NCBI RefSeq assembly: GCF_001426505.1
Contig: NZ_LMEV01000015.1
Span: 280,336 to 344,335, forward strand
From: Variovorax sp. Root473
GTDB taxonomy: Bacteria > Pseudomonadota > Gammaproteobacteria > Burkholderiales > Burkholderiaceae_C
Direction of reading: 5' to 3'
DNA: 64,000 nucleotides
Of the stretch, positions 18,832-27,448 are shown in pieces (positions within the stretch are counted from its first letter, which is position 1; each line of letters starts with the position of its first letter). The position numbers and the translations under genes were made by a program. The notes below the pieces were generated by a model that was not told the DNA's origin, made no database searches, and saw only the letters and a list, made by a program, of their open reading frames with translations.

Positions 18832-20787
18832 TCAAGAGGCCAGCAGGCCGGCCACGCGCTGGCGCAGCGCCTCGGGCTGCACCTCCTGCGGCGCCACGGG
18901 GGCGCCGACACGCAGACCCACGCGGCTGAAGAAGCCGCGGCGGAAGGGCTTGGCCATGGCGACCTGCTGGCCGCCGCGCAGTTCGATGCGGCTGAAGTAC
19001 GAACCCCAGAGGTTGGTCAGCGCCATCGGGATCACCGGGGGCTCGATGCCTTCGGCGCGCGCGCCTTCGAGGATCTTCATCACGCCGCCCTTGAAGGGCT
19101 GCAGCTCGCCGTCGCGCGTGATCGCGCCTTCGGGGAAGATCGCGAGCAGGTCGCCTTCGCGCAGCACGCCGATGGCCTTCGCGAAGGCCGCCTCGTACGC
19201 GGCCGGGTCTTCCTTCTGCGGCGCGATCGGAATGGCCTTGGCCAGCTTGAACAGCCAGCCGAGCACCGGCACCTTGAAGATGCGGTGGTCCATGATGAAG
19301 CGGATGGGACGCGGGCTCGCGGCCATCAGCAGCACCGCGTCGATGAAGCTCACGTGGTTGCACACCAGCACGGCGGCGCCTTCGGTGGGAATGTGCTGGT
19401 CGTCCTTGATGTCGAAGCGGTACACGAAGCGCGACAGCACCCAGGCCACGAAGCGCAGCAGGTACTCCGGCACCAGCATGAAGATGTAGAACGCCACCAC
19501 CGCGTTGGCGATGCCGGTGAGCAGGAAGATCTGCGGAATGCTGAAGCCCGCGCCCAGCAGCGCGCCCGCCAGCACCGAGCTGCCGATCATGAAGAGCGCG
19601 TTGAGGATGTTGTTCGCCGCGATGATCCGCGCGCGGTGCGTGGGCTGGCTGCGCAGCTGGATCAGCGCGTACATCGGCACGCTGTACAGGCCCGCGAAAA
19701 GCGACAGCAGCGCGAGGTCGGCCATCACGCGCCAGTGCGCAGCCTGGTGCACGAAGGCGCCCAGTCCCATGCCGGCCGAAGGCGGCAGGGCGCGCGAGGC
19801 AAAGTACAGGTCGATCGCGAACACGCTCATGCCGATGGCGCCCAGCGGCACGAGGCCGATCTCCACCTGCCGGCGGCTCAGCGTCTCGCACAGCAGCGAG
19901 CCCACGCCGATGCCCACCGAGAACACCACCAGCAGCAGCGAGGCCACCTGCTCGTCGCCGTGCAGCACTTCTTTCGCGAAGCTCGGGAACTGGCTCAGGA
20001 ACACGGCGCCGAAGAACCACATCCACGAGATCCCGAGCAGCGAGCGGAACACCACGATGTTCTCGCGCGCCAGCATCAGGTTGCGCCAGGTTTCGCTGAA
20101 GGGATTCCAGTTGATCGACAGGCCCGGGTCGGTGGCCGGCGCGGGCGGAATGGCCTGCGCCACGCCGCGCCCCACCAGCGCGAGCAGCAGGCAGGCCACG
20201 GCCACCGTGGTGTGGCCGATCTGCGGCATCGCCACCAGCAGCCCGCCCGCCACCTGGCCCAGCAGGATGGCGACGAAGGTGCCCATCTCGACCATGCCGT
20301 TGCCGCCCGTGAGCTCGCGCGAGTCGAGCACCTGTGGCAGGTAGGCGAACTTGACCGGCCCGAACAGCGTGGAGTGCAGCCCCATGAGGAACACGCAGCC
20401 CAGCAGCACCACCGCGTCGGCGCGCACGAAGCCCCAGGCGGCGATCACCATGATCGCGATCTCCAGGTTCTTGACGAAGCGGATCATCTTCGTCTTGTCG
20501 AACTTGTCGGTCAGCTGCCCGGCCGTGGCCGAGAACAGCAGGAACGGCAGGATGAACAGCGCACCGATCACCAGCCCCGCCATCGCGGGCGGCATCCAGC
20601 TGAGCTGCAGCTGGTAGGTCACCATGACGGTGAAGGCGAACTTGAAGAGGTTGTCGTTCGCGGCACCCGCGAACTGGGTCCAGAAGAAGGGCGCGAAGCG
20701 CCGCTGGCCGAGCAGCGCGAACTGGTTCGCGTGGGCGTTGGCTTCATGAACCACGGGCGCGGGCGCGGCGGCGGCGGGGGTTGTCAT
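18832..20787 (-). CDS. MFS lysophospholipid transporter fused to acyltransferase (LplT-Aas-like)
   Basis: 651 aa. Residues about 25-430 form a 12-helix MFS transporter of the LplT type (FFWTQFAGAANDNLFKF, FGPVKFAYLPQ). Residues about 450-651 form a PlsC-type acyltransferase with the catalytic NHVSFID (NHx4D) and FPEGAITRDG motifs. In E. coli, LplT flips lysophospholipids inward and Aas reacylates them as separate proteins; here transport and acylation are one polypeptide. The AMP-ligase half of Aas is absent, so the acyl donor is probably acyl-CoA or acyl-ACP. ATG 20787 is preferred over an in-frame TTG at 20796 because AGGAG lies 10 bp upstream. Confidence 0.88.
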   Translation of the reverse strand: MTTPAAAAPAPVVHEANAHANQFALLGQRRFAPFFWTQFAGAANDNLFKFAFTVMVTYQLQLSWMPPAMAGLVIGALFILPFLLFSATAGQLTDKFDKTKMIRFVKNLEIAIMVIAAWGFVRADAVVLLGCVFLMGLHSTLFGPVKFAYLPQVLDSRELTGGNGMVEMGTFVAILLGQVAGGLLVAMPQIGHTTVAVACLLLALVGRGVAQAIPPAPATDPGLSINWNPFSETWRNLMLARENIVVFRSLLGISWMWFFGAVFLSQFPSFAKEVLHGDEQVASLLLVVFSVGIGVGSLLCETLSRRQVEIGLVPLGAIGMSVFAIDLYFASRALPPSAGMGLGAFVHQAAHWRVMADLALLSLFAGLYSVPMYALIQLRSQPTHRARIIAANNILNALFMIGSSVLAGALLGAGFSIPQIFLLTGIANAVVAFYIFMLVPEYLLRFVAWVLSRFVYRFDIKDDQHIPTEGAAVLVCNHVSFIDAVLLMAASPRPIRFIMDHRIFKVPVLGWLFKLAKAIPIAPQKEDPAAYEAAFAKAIGVLREGDLLAIFPEGAITRDGELQPFKGGVMKILEGARAEGIEPPVIPMALTNLWGSYFSRIELRGGQQVAMAKPFRRGFFSRVGLRVGAPVAPQEVQPEALRQRVAGLLAS

Positions 20788-20851
20788 GCGATGCAATCTC
20801 CTCTTTGTCTTCTACCGCTGCGCCACGGGGCGTTCCGGTGGCCAGGCCGCG

Positions 20852-21709
20852 TCATGCAGCGATGGCGGCTGGGTCGGGATTGTGCCGCAGCAGGGTGGCG
20901 CGCCAGCCCTTTTCGAGGCGGTTCAGCGCCATCAGCACGGGCAGGCCGGCCAGCGACGCCACCAGGTGCTTGAGCGTGTGGCCCGACACGAGATGGCCGG
21001 TGGCTTCGTAGATGGCGTGATCGCCCAGTTCGAAGGCCTTGGCTACCACGTAGAACGCGATCACCCAGCCCAGCTTGAGCCCGACGGCGCCGCGCATCGG
21101 CGTGCTCAATGCCAGTGTGAGCACCAGCGCCATGCCGCCGAACTGCACCAGCGCCCAGGGCAGCACGTTGCCGGTTTCCTGGCAGACCTCGGCGGCCAGC
21201 AGGCCGGCCGTGAGCACGAACCAGGCGGCCGGCCAGCCGGCGCGCTGGCTGACGCGCTCGCAGACGGCGATGCCGATCAGGCCCGCAAAGGCCACGGCCA
21301 TGCCGGCGCGGTCGGCGGCGAGGCGGGGCGCGTCGGGCATCAGGTGATAGAAGGCCGAGCCGGCGGCGGTGGCGATCAGGCCGGCGAAGAACAGCCAGGC
21401 GCAGTCCAGCGTGTTGTCGGGCGGGTCGTTGGCGGGCGGTGCCAGGGGGAAACCGGCGAGTGCTTCTTGGTGCGAGCGGTCGATGCGGTTGAGCCGGTAC
21501 AGCCCCAGGCAGCCGATCACCAGGAACGGCAGGTTGCTCAGCACGTCCATCGCGTTGGGCAGGTGCAGCAGCGGCCGGTTGTCGGCAAACACCGCGGCGA
21601 TCGCCACGTCGGCGGCCGGCAGCGCCGGGCCGAAGAAGGCGATCAGCAACAGCAGCGCGAAGGTGAACAACAGTCCGCGTTCGCGGCGTGTCAGGGTGGG
21701 CAAGAGCAT
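20852..21709 (-). CDS. CREST/alkaline ceramidase-like membrane protein
   Basis: 285 aa with about eight membrane helices. It shows the CREST hydrolase pattern: Ser118-x3-His122 (GSAFYHLMPD), Asp133 (AADRAGM) and a late His244-x3-His248 (SGHTLKH). These residues bind zinc in ceramidases and PAQR/Per1-type hydrolases, so an amide- or ester-cleaving membrane lipid hydrolase is likely; the substrate is unknown. ATG 21709 has a GAGG 6 bp upstream and begins the hydrophobic fold, so an upstream in-frame ATG is rejected. It precedes the acyltransferase fusion gene on the same strand. Confidence 0.75.
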   Translation of the reverse strand: MLLPTLTRRERGLLFTFALLLLIAFFGPALPAADVAIAAVFADNRPLLHLPNAMDVLSNLPFLVIGCLGLYRLNRIDRSHQEALAGFPLAPPANDPPDNTLDCAWLFFAGLIATAAGSAFYHLMPDAPRLAADRAGMAVAFAGLIGIAVCERVSQRAGWPAAWFVLTAGLLAAEVCQETGNVLPWALVQFGGMALVLTLALSTPMRGAVGLKLGWVIAFYVVAKAFELGDHAIYEATGHLVSGHTLKHLVASLAGLPVLMALNRLEKGWRATLLRHNPDPAAIAA

Positions 21710-21849
21710 GGCGTTCCTCGGTGGGGGTGGTGTCTGGCGGGTGGAATTTAGTTGCCAGCCCTCCCCCAGGCATCGAGAATCGATACGAGGCACTATTTCA
21801 CACCCTTCGGTATCCTTTTTCTATACCTTCAACCCGCACTGCCCCCTCC

Positions 21850-22584
21850 ATGAGCACCACCGTCGATCTGGTCCAGGCCCTCAAGAACGAACTCAAAAGC
21901 GCCCGCATGACATACGCCGACCTGGCCCGGTCGCTGGACATGGCGGAGTCCAGCGTCAAGCGCATGCTGGCCAAGAGCGACATGCCGCTGTCGCGCGTCG
22001 ATGCCATCTGCCGCGCCCTGAAGATCGATTTCGCCGAGCTGGCGCGGCGCGTGGCCGACGCCCAGCCGCTGCTGAAGGAGCTGACGCACGAGCAGGAAAA
22101 GGCCGTGGTCAAGGACAAGAAGCTGCTGCTGGTGGCAATCAGCGTGCTGAGCCAGTGGACGCTGGAGCAGATCGTGGCCTCGTACCGGATCACCGAAGCC
22201 GAGTGCATCGGCTGCCTGGCGCAGTTGGACCGCATCGGCATCATCGAGCTGCGCCCGCTCAACCGGTATCGCCTGAAGCTCGCCAAGACCTTCCGCTGGC
22301 GCCCGCACGGCCCGGTGATGGAGTTCTTTCGCGAGAACGTGGTGCTCGACTACTACAAGGGCGGTTTCGACGGCCCGGCCGAGGGGCTGCTGCTGGTGCA
22401 CGGCTCGATCAGCCGGTCGCTGGCACCGGCCTTCCTGGAGCGGCTGCAACGCGTGGCGCAAGACTTTGCGCAGCAGCACCAGACCGATCAGAAGCTGTCG
22501 GCCAAGGACCGCGAGGGCTATACCCTGCTGCTGGGCATGCGCAATTGGGAGTTCGAGCTCTTCACCCGCCTGCGCAGAAACTGA
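21850..22584 (+). CDS. HTH (XRE-like) transcriptional regulator
   Basis: 244 aa. Residues about 5-65 contain an XRE/HTH_26-like helix-turn-helix (MTYADLARSLDMAESSVKRMLA, with a KIDFAELAR tail). The rest is a mixed domain with no name that I recognise (residues about 95-240), including a probable second winged-helix-like part (TLEQIVASYRITEAECIGCLAQLDRIGIIEL). No enzyme motifs. It is divergent from the ceramidase-like gene and convergent with pyrF (7 bp apart). The target is unknown. Confidence 0.75.
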   Translation: MSTTVDLVQALKNELKSARMTYADLARSLDMAESSVKRMLAKSDMPLSRVDAICRALKIDFAELARRVADAQPLLKELTHEQEKAVVKDKKLLLVAISVLSQWTLEQIVASYRITEAECIGCLAQLDRIGIIELRPLNRYRLKLAKTFRWRPHGPVMEFFRENVVLDYYKGGFDGPAEGLLLVHGSISRSLAPAFLERLQRVAQDFAQQHQTDQKLSAKDREGYTLLLGMRNWEFELFTRLRRN

Positions 22585-22591
22585 AGGCCCG

Positions 22592-23416
22592 TCAGGGCTT
22601 CGCTGCTTCCAGGGCGTCGCGCGTGGTGCGCGCCGCGTTCTTCGCCGCGTCGGCGAAGTCTTCGCCCGACGAGGCGTAGATGATCGCCCGCGACGAGTTC
22701 ACGATGATCGGCGCGTCGGCGCGCCAGCCGGCGCGCACGGTGGCGACCGCGTCGCCGCCCTGGGCACCGACACCCGGGATCAGGAGCGGCACCGTCGGCG
22801 CGAGTTCGCGCACGCGCTCGATCTCCGCCGGATAGGTCGCGCCCACCACGAGACCGAGCTGGCCGTTGAGGTTCCACGGGCCCTGCGCCAGGCGGGCGAC
22901 GTGCTCGTACAGGAAGGGCTGGCCCTCGACGCTGGCCAGGCGCTGGCCCTGCAGGTCGGAACCGCCGGGGTTGCTGGTGCGGCACAGCAGGAAGGCGCCC
23001 TTGCCTTCGTGCTTGAGGTAGGGCGCGACCGAGTCGAAGCCCATGAAAGGCGACAGCGTCACCGCGTCGGCGCCGTAGCGCTCGAAGGCTTCGAGCGCGT
23101 ACTGCTCGGCGGTGGAGCCGATGTCGCCGCGCTTGGCGTCCAGGATGGTGGGCACATGGGGCGCGTTGCGGCGCATGTGCTCCATCAGGCGTTCGAGCTG
23201 GTCTTCGGCGCGGTGGGCCGCGAAGTAGGCGATCTGTGGCTTGAAGGCGATGACCAGGTCGGCCGTCGCGTCGACGATGCGCGCGCAGAAGTCATAGATG
23301 CGGCTGGCGTCGCCCTTGTACGCCCCCGGGAATTTGGCTGGCTCCGGGTCGAGGCCCACGCACAGCAGCGAACCGTTGGTTTGCTGTGCCGCGGCCAGCT
23401 TGTCGAGGAAAGTCAT
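22592..23416 (-). CDS. pyrF: Orotidine 5'-phosphate decarboxylase, type 2
   Basis: 274 aa, the length of the long (type 2) subfamily. It decarboxylates OMP to UMP, the last step of pyrimidine synthesis. The catalytic DxKxxD motif is seen as [23 protein letters not shown] near the N-terminus and [11 protein letters not shown] are also typical. ATG 23416 begins the conserved N-terminus ([16 protein letters not shown]). It lies 32 bp after the UDG-like gene, at the end of the EamA-tsaB-rimI chain. Confidence 0.95.
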   Translation of the reverse strand: MTFLDKLAAAQQTNGSLLCVGLDPEPAKFPGAYKGDASRIYDFCARIVDATADLVIAFKPQIAYFAAHRAEDQLERLMEHMRRNAPHVPTILDAKRGDIGSTAEQYALEAFERYGADAVTLSPFMGFDSVAPYLKHEGKGAFLLCRTSNPGGSDLQGQRLASVEGQPFLYEHVARLAQGPWNLNGQLGLVVGATYPAEIERVRELAPTVPLLIPGVGAQGGDAVATVRAGWRADAPIIVNSSRAIIYASSGEDFADAAKNAARTTRDALEAAKP

Positions 23417-23448
23417 GGGGGACGATTTTACGGACCCCGTCCGACGGC

Positions 23449-24282
23449 TCAGGTCGAAGAGGCTGCCTGCTCGGCCGCCAGGCACAGGTCGGCCCAGGCG
23501 CGGGCCTTGTCGGTCGGGTTGCGCAGCAGGTAGGCGGGGTGGTACGTGGCGACCACCGGCACGCCGTTCGCCGATGCCAGCGGGACCGCACGACCGCGCA
23601 GCTTGCCCAGCGGATCGCGGCTTTGCATCAGGCTCTGCGCGGCCAGCGGGCCCATCGCCAGCACGATGCAGGGCGCCAATGCTGCCGCGTGGGCGTCGAA
23701 CGCCGCGTCGATCGGCTGCGGGCTGCCGGGCTGGCCGGCAGCCACGCCGCGGTGCGTGCGCATCAGGTGCACGGGCGTGCGGCCGTCGTGCAGCTTCAGC
23801 GCGCGCAGCATGTTGTCGAGCAGGCGGCCGGCGTCGCCCGCGAAGGGCTCGCCGTGGCGGCCGTCGGCCTCGGGGGGCATGTCGGCCACGACCAGCCAGC
23901 CGCCCTGCACCGGCGCCGCGGCATCGGCCTTGTCGGCGTACAGGCGGCAGGGTGCCTCGACCAGCACGGCGGCGCCTTGCGCGACGGGCGGCGCTGCCAC
24001 GGGACGCGGGGCCGGAGCGGCCACGGCGCGGGCGACGGGCGCGGGTGCCGGGCGCGGCGAGGGCGGCGCATCGTACGACTGGTCGCGATCGTCGAGCTCC
24101 AGCGGCGGGCCTTCGGGCATGTCGGGCATGCCGGAATCAGCGGCCTCGGGGGCCTGCGGCTCGGCTTCGACTTCGATCTCGGGTTCCGGCGGCACGGGCC
24201 ACCAGACCTTCACGCCCATCTCGTCGAGCATGGCGCGCTGTCGCGCGTCCAGGCGCAGGGTGTGGACCGCGGTGTCCGTCAT
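23449..24282 (-). CDS. Uracil-DNA glycosylase-like protein lacking the Fe-S cysteine set
   Basis: 277 aa. Residues about 1-105 are a low-complexity Pro/Ala/Glu region. Residues about 120-277 resemble family 4 uracil-DNA glycosylase: [19 protein letters not shown] and the C-terminal [12 protein letters not shown] motif. The four cysteines that hold the [4Fe-4S] cluster in family 4 enzymes are not there; the only cysteines are scattered (APCRLY, APCIVL, DLCLA). The first catalytic motif (normally GEAPG) reads as a diverged [11 protein letters not shown]. It may be a degenerate or non-catalytic member. It overlaps rimI by 4 bp. Confidence 0.75.
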   Translation of the reverse strand: MTDTAVHTLRLDARQRAMLDEMGVKVWWPVPPEPEIEVEAEPQAPEAADSGMPDMPEGPPLELDDRDQSYDAPPSPRPAPAPVARAVAAPAPRPVAAPPVAQGAAVLVEAPCRLYADKADAAAPVQGGWLVVADMPPEADGRHGEPFAGDAGRLLDNMLRALKLHDGRTPVHLMRTHRGVAAGQPGSPQPIDAAFDAHAAALAPCIVLAMGPLAAQSLMQSRDPLGKLRGRAVPLASANGVPVVATYHPAYLLRNPTDKARAWADLCLAAEQAASST

Positions 24283-24821
24283 CGCAAAGCTCCCCAGGCG
24301 GAGCCTGTTTCGTTGAGGCGCATGCTCATGACGACCGCGTCTTCGCGCTTGCCGTCGAACGCCGGGTAGTAGCCCTTGCGCACGCCGACGCTGCGAAAGC
24401 CTTGCCGCAGGTAGATGTCGAGCGCGCGCCGGTTGCTTTCGCGCACCTCGAGCCAGAGCCACAGCGCGCCCTCGCCGCGCGACCAGCCGGCCAGCGCTTC
24501 GAGCATGAGCGGCGCCCAGCCCTGGCGCTGGAAGGCCGGCGCCACGGTGATGTTGAGCAGGTGCACCTCGTCCACGCCCTTCATGGCGACGAAGTAGCCG
24601 ATCAGCGTTTCGCCCAGGCTCGTGCAGGGCGATTCGACACCCGACGCCACGCCGGGCGCCAGCAGGCACTGGCAGTGGTAGCCCACGGCCATCGAGTCGG
24701 TGAAGTTGGCGCGCGTCCAGGGGTGCGTGTAGGCCGTCTGCTCGACCGCGCACACGGCATCGATCCGTTCAATGGTGAGCGGTTCAAGGCGGGCTTCGAC
24801 GGACTGGAGGACAGCGCTCAT
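24279..24821 (-). CDS. rimI: Ribosomal-protein-alanine N-acetyltransferase (RimI-like)
   Basis: 180 aa GNAT protein. The acetyl-CoA motif A is VHLLNITVAPAFQRQGWAPLM; the C-terminal LEVRESNRRALDIYLRQGF is typical of RimI, which acetylates the N-terminal alanine of ribosomal protein S18. The protein is about 30 residues longer than E. coli RimI, through an N-terminal extension and an insert (VASGVESPCTSLG). It overlaps tsaB (4 bp upstream) and the UDG-like gene (4 bp downstream). The tsaB-rimI pairing is conserved in proteobacteria. Confidence 0.9.
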   Translation of the reverse strand: MSAVLQSVEARLEPLTIERIDAVCAVEQTAYTHPWTRANFTDSMAVGYHCQCLLAPGVASGVESPCTSLGETLIGYFVAMKGVDEVHLLNITVAPAFQRQGWAPLMLEALAGWSRGEGALWLWLEVRESNRRALDIYLRQGFRSVGVRKGYYPAFDGKREDAVVMSMRLNETGSAWGALR

Positions 24822-25525
24822 GCGGGGTTCTGCGAAACGGCAGCGGCCTTGATGGCGGCGCGTTCCTCGGTGGTTTGCGCCACTTTATCGCGAACATACA
24901 GCGGCCAGGCCTGCGCGGCGGGCACGGTGCGTCCGGCCGCGAGCAGCGCGGGCGCCAGCCGCAGCATGGCGGTGGCCATCGGCAGCACTTCGTGGTGGGC
25001 CGTGGCGCTCGCCAGGCGCGGGCCGTAGGCGGTGAAGGCGTTGCCGGCGAGCGCCCAGCCGGCCGGCACGTCGAGCGCCTCGGGGGCCAGCAGCAGCGGC
25101 TCGGGGTCGCCGCCGAATGGGCCGGCGGTGTCGAAGTCATAGTGCGCGGCATAGAGCTGGTCCATGCGCGCATCGAGCACGGCCACCACGCGCTGCGCGC
25201 CGAAGGCATGGCGCGCCTCGTCGGCCACGGCCAGCAGGGTGTCGACCGGCAGCAGCGGCACCTTGGCGCCGAAGGCCAGGCCCTGCGCCACCGAGCAGGC
25301 GGTGCGCAGGCCGGTGAAGGAGCCCGGGCCGCGCCCGAAGACGATGGCGTCGAGCTCGGCCAGCACGAGCCCCGCGTCGGCGAGCAACTGGCGGATCAGC
25401 GGCAGCAGCGTGCTCGACGCCTGCGCGCCGCCCACGCCGCTGTGCGCCAGCACGCGGTCGCCGTGGCGCACCGCGACCGACAGGTGCTCGGTGCTCGTGT
25501 CGAAGGCCAGCAGCTTGTCAGACAT
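24818..25525 (-). CDS. tsaB: tRNA threonylcarbamoyladenosine biosynthesis protein TsaB
   Basis: 235 aa. TsaB scaffolds TsaD and TsaE in making t6A at position 37 of ANN-decoding tRNAs. The N-terminus LLAFDTSTEHLSVAV and the GRGPGSFTGLRTACSVAQGLAF segment are diagnostic of the ASKHA-fold TsaB. The partner TsaC/Sua5 gene is also in this window (32157-33158). It overlaps rimI by 4 bp and the upstream EamA gene by 8 bp. Confidence 0.94.
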   Translation of the reverse strand: MSDKLLAFDTSTEHLSVAVRHGDRVLAHSGVGGAQASSTLLPLIRQLLADAGLVLAELDAIVFGRGPGSFTGLRTACSVAQGLAFGAKVPLLPVDTLLAVADEARHAFGAQRVVAVLDARMDQLYAAHYDFDTAGPFGGDPEPLLLAPEALDVPAGWALAGNAFTAYGPRLASATAHHEVLPMATAMLRLAPALLAAGRTVPAAQAWPLYVRDKVAQTTEERAAIKAAAVSQNPA

Positions 25526-26546
25526 TCGGACGCCCCACTCCCGCCGCGCACGGCGTCGGGCAGACCGGCGCCGGCGCCACGCGCACGGCTGCGGCCTTGC
25601 GCACGCCGAACAGAATGCCGGCCGTCACCAGCGCGAGCCCGGCGATGAGGCTCCAGTGCATCGGTTCACCGAGCCACAGCACCGCGCCGAAAGCCGACAG
25701 GCCCGGCACCAGCGCCGTGATCATGGTGGTGCGCACGGGCCCGAAGTGCTGGACCATCTTCGTGAAGGTGATACCGGAGATCACCACCGAGCCGAGACCC
25801 TGGAACGCCATCTGGAATGCGACCTCGCCCCACGGCGCGGAGCCGATGTGGCTCACGACCGCGCCCGAAGCCACGAGCAATGTGTAGACCGGCACATAGG
25901 TCATGAGCGCGAACACGGTGATGGCGATGGTCGCGCGCACCGCGTCCAGGCCGTGGCGGCGCGCCACGACGCTGTAGCAGGCCCAGCAGAAGGCAGCGCC
26001 CATGAACATCAGGTCGCCCTTCCAGACCTCGCCGCCCTCGAAGGCGTGCAGCAGGCTGCGCCCGCCGACCACGAGGTCGCCCGCGACGATCATCGCCAGG
26101 CCGATGGCGCGCGTGGGTGTGATGCGGTCGCGCAGCACCAGCGCGGCCAGCAGCGTGGTCCACAGCGGCAGGCTGCCGGGCATCAGCACGGCGGCGTGGC
26201 CGGCGGGCGCGAAGAAGAAGCCGCTGTAGGCGATGAGCGCGTAGGCCACGCCGCCGAAGATGCCGGCCGTGGCCGTCACGCGCAGCGACAGCGGCGACAG
26301 GCCGAAGAACGACGACACCGCGCCGCGGTGCTTCGTCGCCAGCCACGCGCCCCACGGCACCAGCACCAGGCTGGCACCGCAGACGCGCGCAAAGGCGAGG
26401 TCGAAGGGCGTGAGCGAACGCGCGGCCGAGGCGCGCGCGATGAGGATGAAGGCGGTCCAGACCACGACGGTGACCACGGCCGCGCCGATGCCGAGCATGC
26501 GGGGAGACAGGAGGGGCGGGGAGGTCTGCGGGGGCGCGACGGGCAT
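25518..26546 (-). CDS. EamA-family (DMT) transporter
   Basis: 342 aa with about ten membrane helices in two EamA repeats (first about residues 20-155, second about 175-310). Typical ends are GHAAVLMPGSLPLWTTLLA and TTMITALVPGLSAFGAVLWLGE. Members export or import small metabolites; the substrate is unknown. Its stop overlaps the tsaB start by 8 bp, so tsaB is probably translated from the same transcript. The Pro-rich, Cys-containing C-terminal tail (about 20 residues) is unusual. Confidence 0.87.
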   Translation of the reverse strand: MPVAPPQTSPPLLSPRMLGIGAAVVTVVVWTAFILIARASAARSLTPFDLAFARVCGASLVLVPWGAWLATKHRGAVSSFFGLSPLSLRVTATAGIFGGVAYALIAYSGFFFAPAGHAAVLMPGSLPLWTTLLAALVLRDRITPTRAIGLAMIVAGDLVVGGRSLLHAFEGGEVWKGDLMFMGAAFCWACYSVVARRHGLDAVRATIAITVFALMTYVPVYTLLVASGAVVSHIGSAPWGEVAFQMAFQGLGSVVISGITFTKMVQHFGPVRTTMITALVPGLSAFGAVLWLGEPMHWSLIAGLALVTAGILFGVRKAAAVRVAPAPVCPTPCAAGVGRPNV

Positions 26547-26593
26547 CCCGCCATTATCGAGGGCGGACCTCGGCCGCGCAGGGGCGGGGCGAA

Positions 26594-27370
26594 TCAGCCG
26601 GCCCCGTGAGCGTCGCTGGCGCGCAGGATCGCCAGCCCGGCCGCGCGCAAAGGCGCCAGCGCCTGCTCGGGCGCCTGCGGCGCCACCACCAGCTGCGCCG
26701 CGTCCGCCAACGGGTTGATCACCCAGGCCGACGCGGCCCCGAGCTTTTCGGACGAGGCCAGCACGACGGTCTCGGCCGCCGCGGCCATCAGCGCCCGCTT
26801 GATCTCGGCCTCTTCCGCGTCGCCCGTGGTCAGGCCGGCTTCGGCGTGCACGCCGGTGACGCCCATGAAGTACGTGTCGGCATGGATGCGCGAAATGGCT
26901 GCCATGGCCGCCGCGCCGACCGCCACCATCGAGTGCCGGAACAGCCGCCCACCGATCAGCACCACCTCGATGCCGGTGTGCGCCGCCAGCTCGACCGCCA
27001 CCGACGGGCTGTGCGTGACCACCGTGGCCTGCAGCGTGGTCGGCAGGTGGCGCGCCAGCTGCACGGCCGTGGTGCCTCCGTCGATGAACACCACCTGCCC
27101 TGGCTTCACGAGGCGCGCGGCGGCGCGGCCGATGGCCACTTTTTCGTCGGGCGCGAGCTGCTGGCGCCCGCTGAAGTCGGCCTCGGCCGCCGCCACCGGC
27201 AGTGCGCCGCCGTGCACGCGCTGCAGCAGCCCTTCGGCCGCGAGCTCGCGCAGGTCGCGGCGGATGGTGTCCTCGGACAGGGCCAGTTCCTCGCTGAGCG
27301 CCTTGGCGACGACCTGGCCGTCGCGCCGCAGGACCGCGAGGATGTGTTGCTTGCGCGGTCGGGTGAGCAT
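26594..27370 (-). CDS. DeoR-family transcriptional regulator
   Basis: 258 aa. The DeoR HTH is at residues 1-57 (RKQHILAVLRRDGQVVAKALSEELALSEDTIRRDLRELAAEGLLQRVHGGA). A C-terminal sugar-phosphate-binding DeoRC domain follows, with FIDGGTTAVQLARHLP, VVTHSP and VVLIGGRLF. DeoR proteins usually repress carbohydrate genes and are released by a phosphorylated sugar. It is divergent from the NudK-like gene, and the shared region carries three phased TTGCACG repeats, so nudK and deoR itself are the likely targets. Confidence 0.9.
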   Translation of the reverse strand: MLTRPRKQHILAVLRRDGQVVAKALSEELALSEDTIRRDLRELAAEGLLQRVHGGALPVAAAEADFSGRQQLAPDEKVAIGRAAARLVKPGQVVFIDGGTTAVQLARHLPTTLQATVVTHSPSVAVELAAHTGIEVVLIGGRLFRHSMVAVGAAAMAAISRIHADTYFMGVTGVHAEAGLTTGDAEEAEIKRALMAAAAETVVLASSEKLGAASAWVINPLADAAQLVVAPQAPEQALAPLRAAGLAILRASDAHGAG

Positions 27371-27388
27371 GGCCCGATGATAACGACT

Positions 27389-27427
27389 TTGCACGTTATT
27401 GCACGAATCTTCTTGATATTGCACGAA
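27389..27427. promoter_or_regulatory. Phased TTGCACG operator repeats between deoR and nudK
   Basis: Three direct copies of TTGCACG start at 27389, 27399 and 27419, spaced exactly 10 and 20 bp, or one and two helical turns. The second and third extend to ATTGCACGAA. DeoR-family operators are often direct repeats on one helix face, so this is a strong candidate operator for the divergent regulator at 27370. Confidence 0.7.
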
Positions 27428-27448
27428 CTCGCTTTTATGCTCGCCGCC

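Noticed and set aside
21809-21827. GGTAT-N9-ATACC dyad upstream of the HTH regulator gene
   Set aside because: Short arms with a long, T-rich spacer; plausible as chance, so not listed as an operator.
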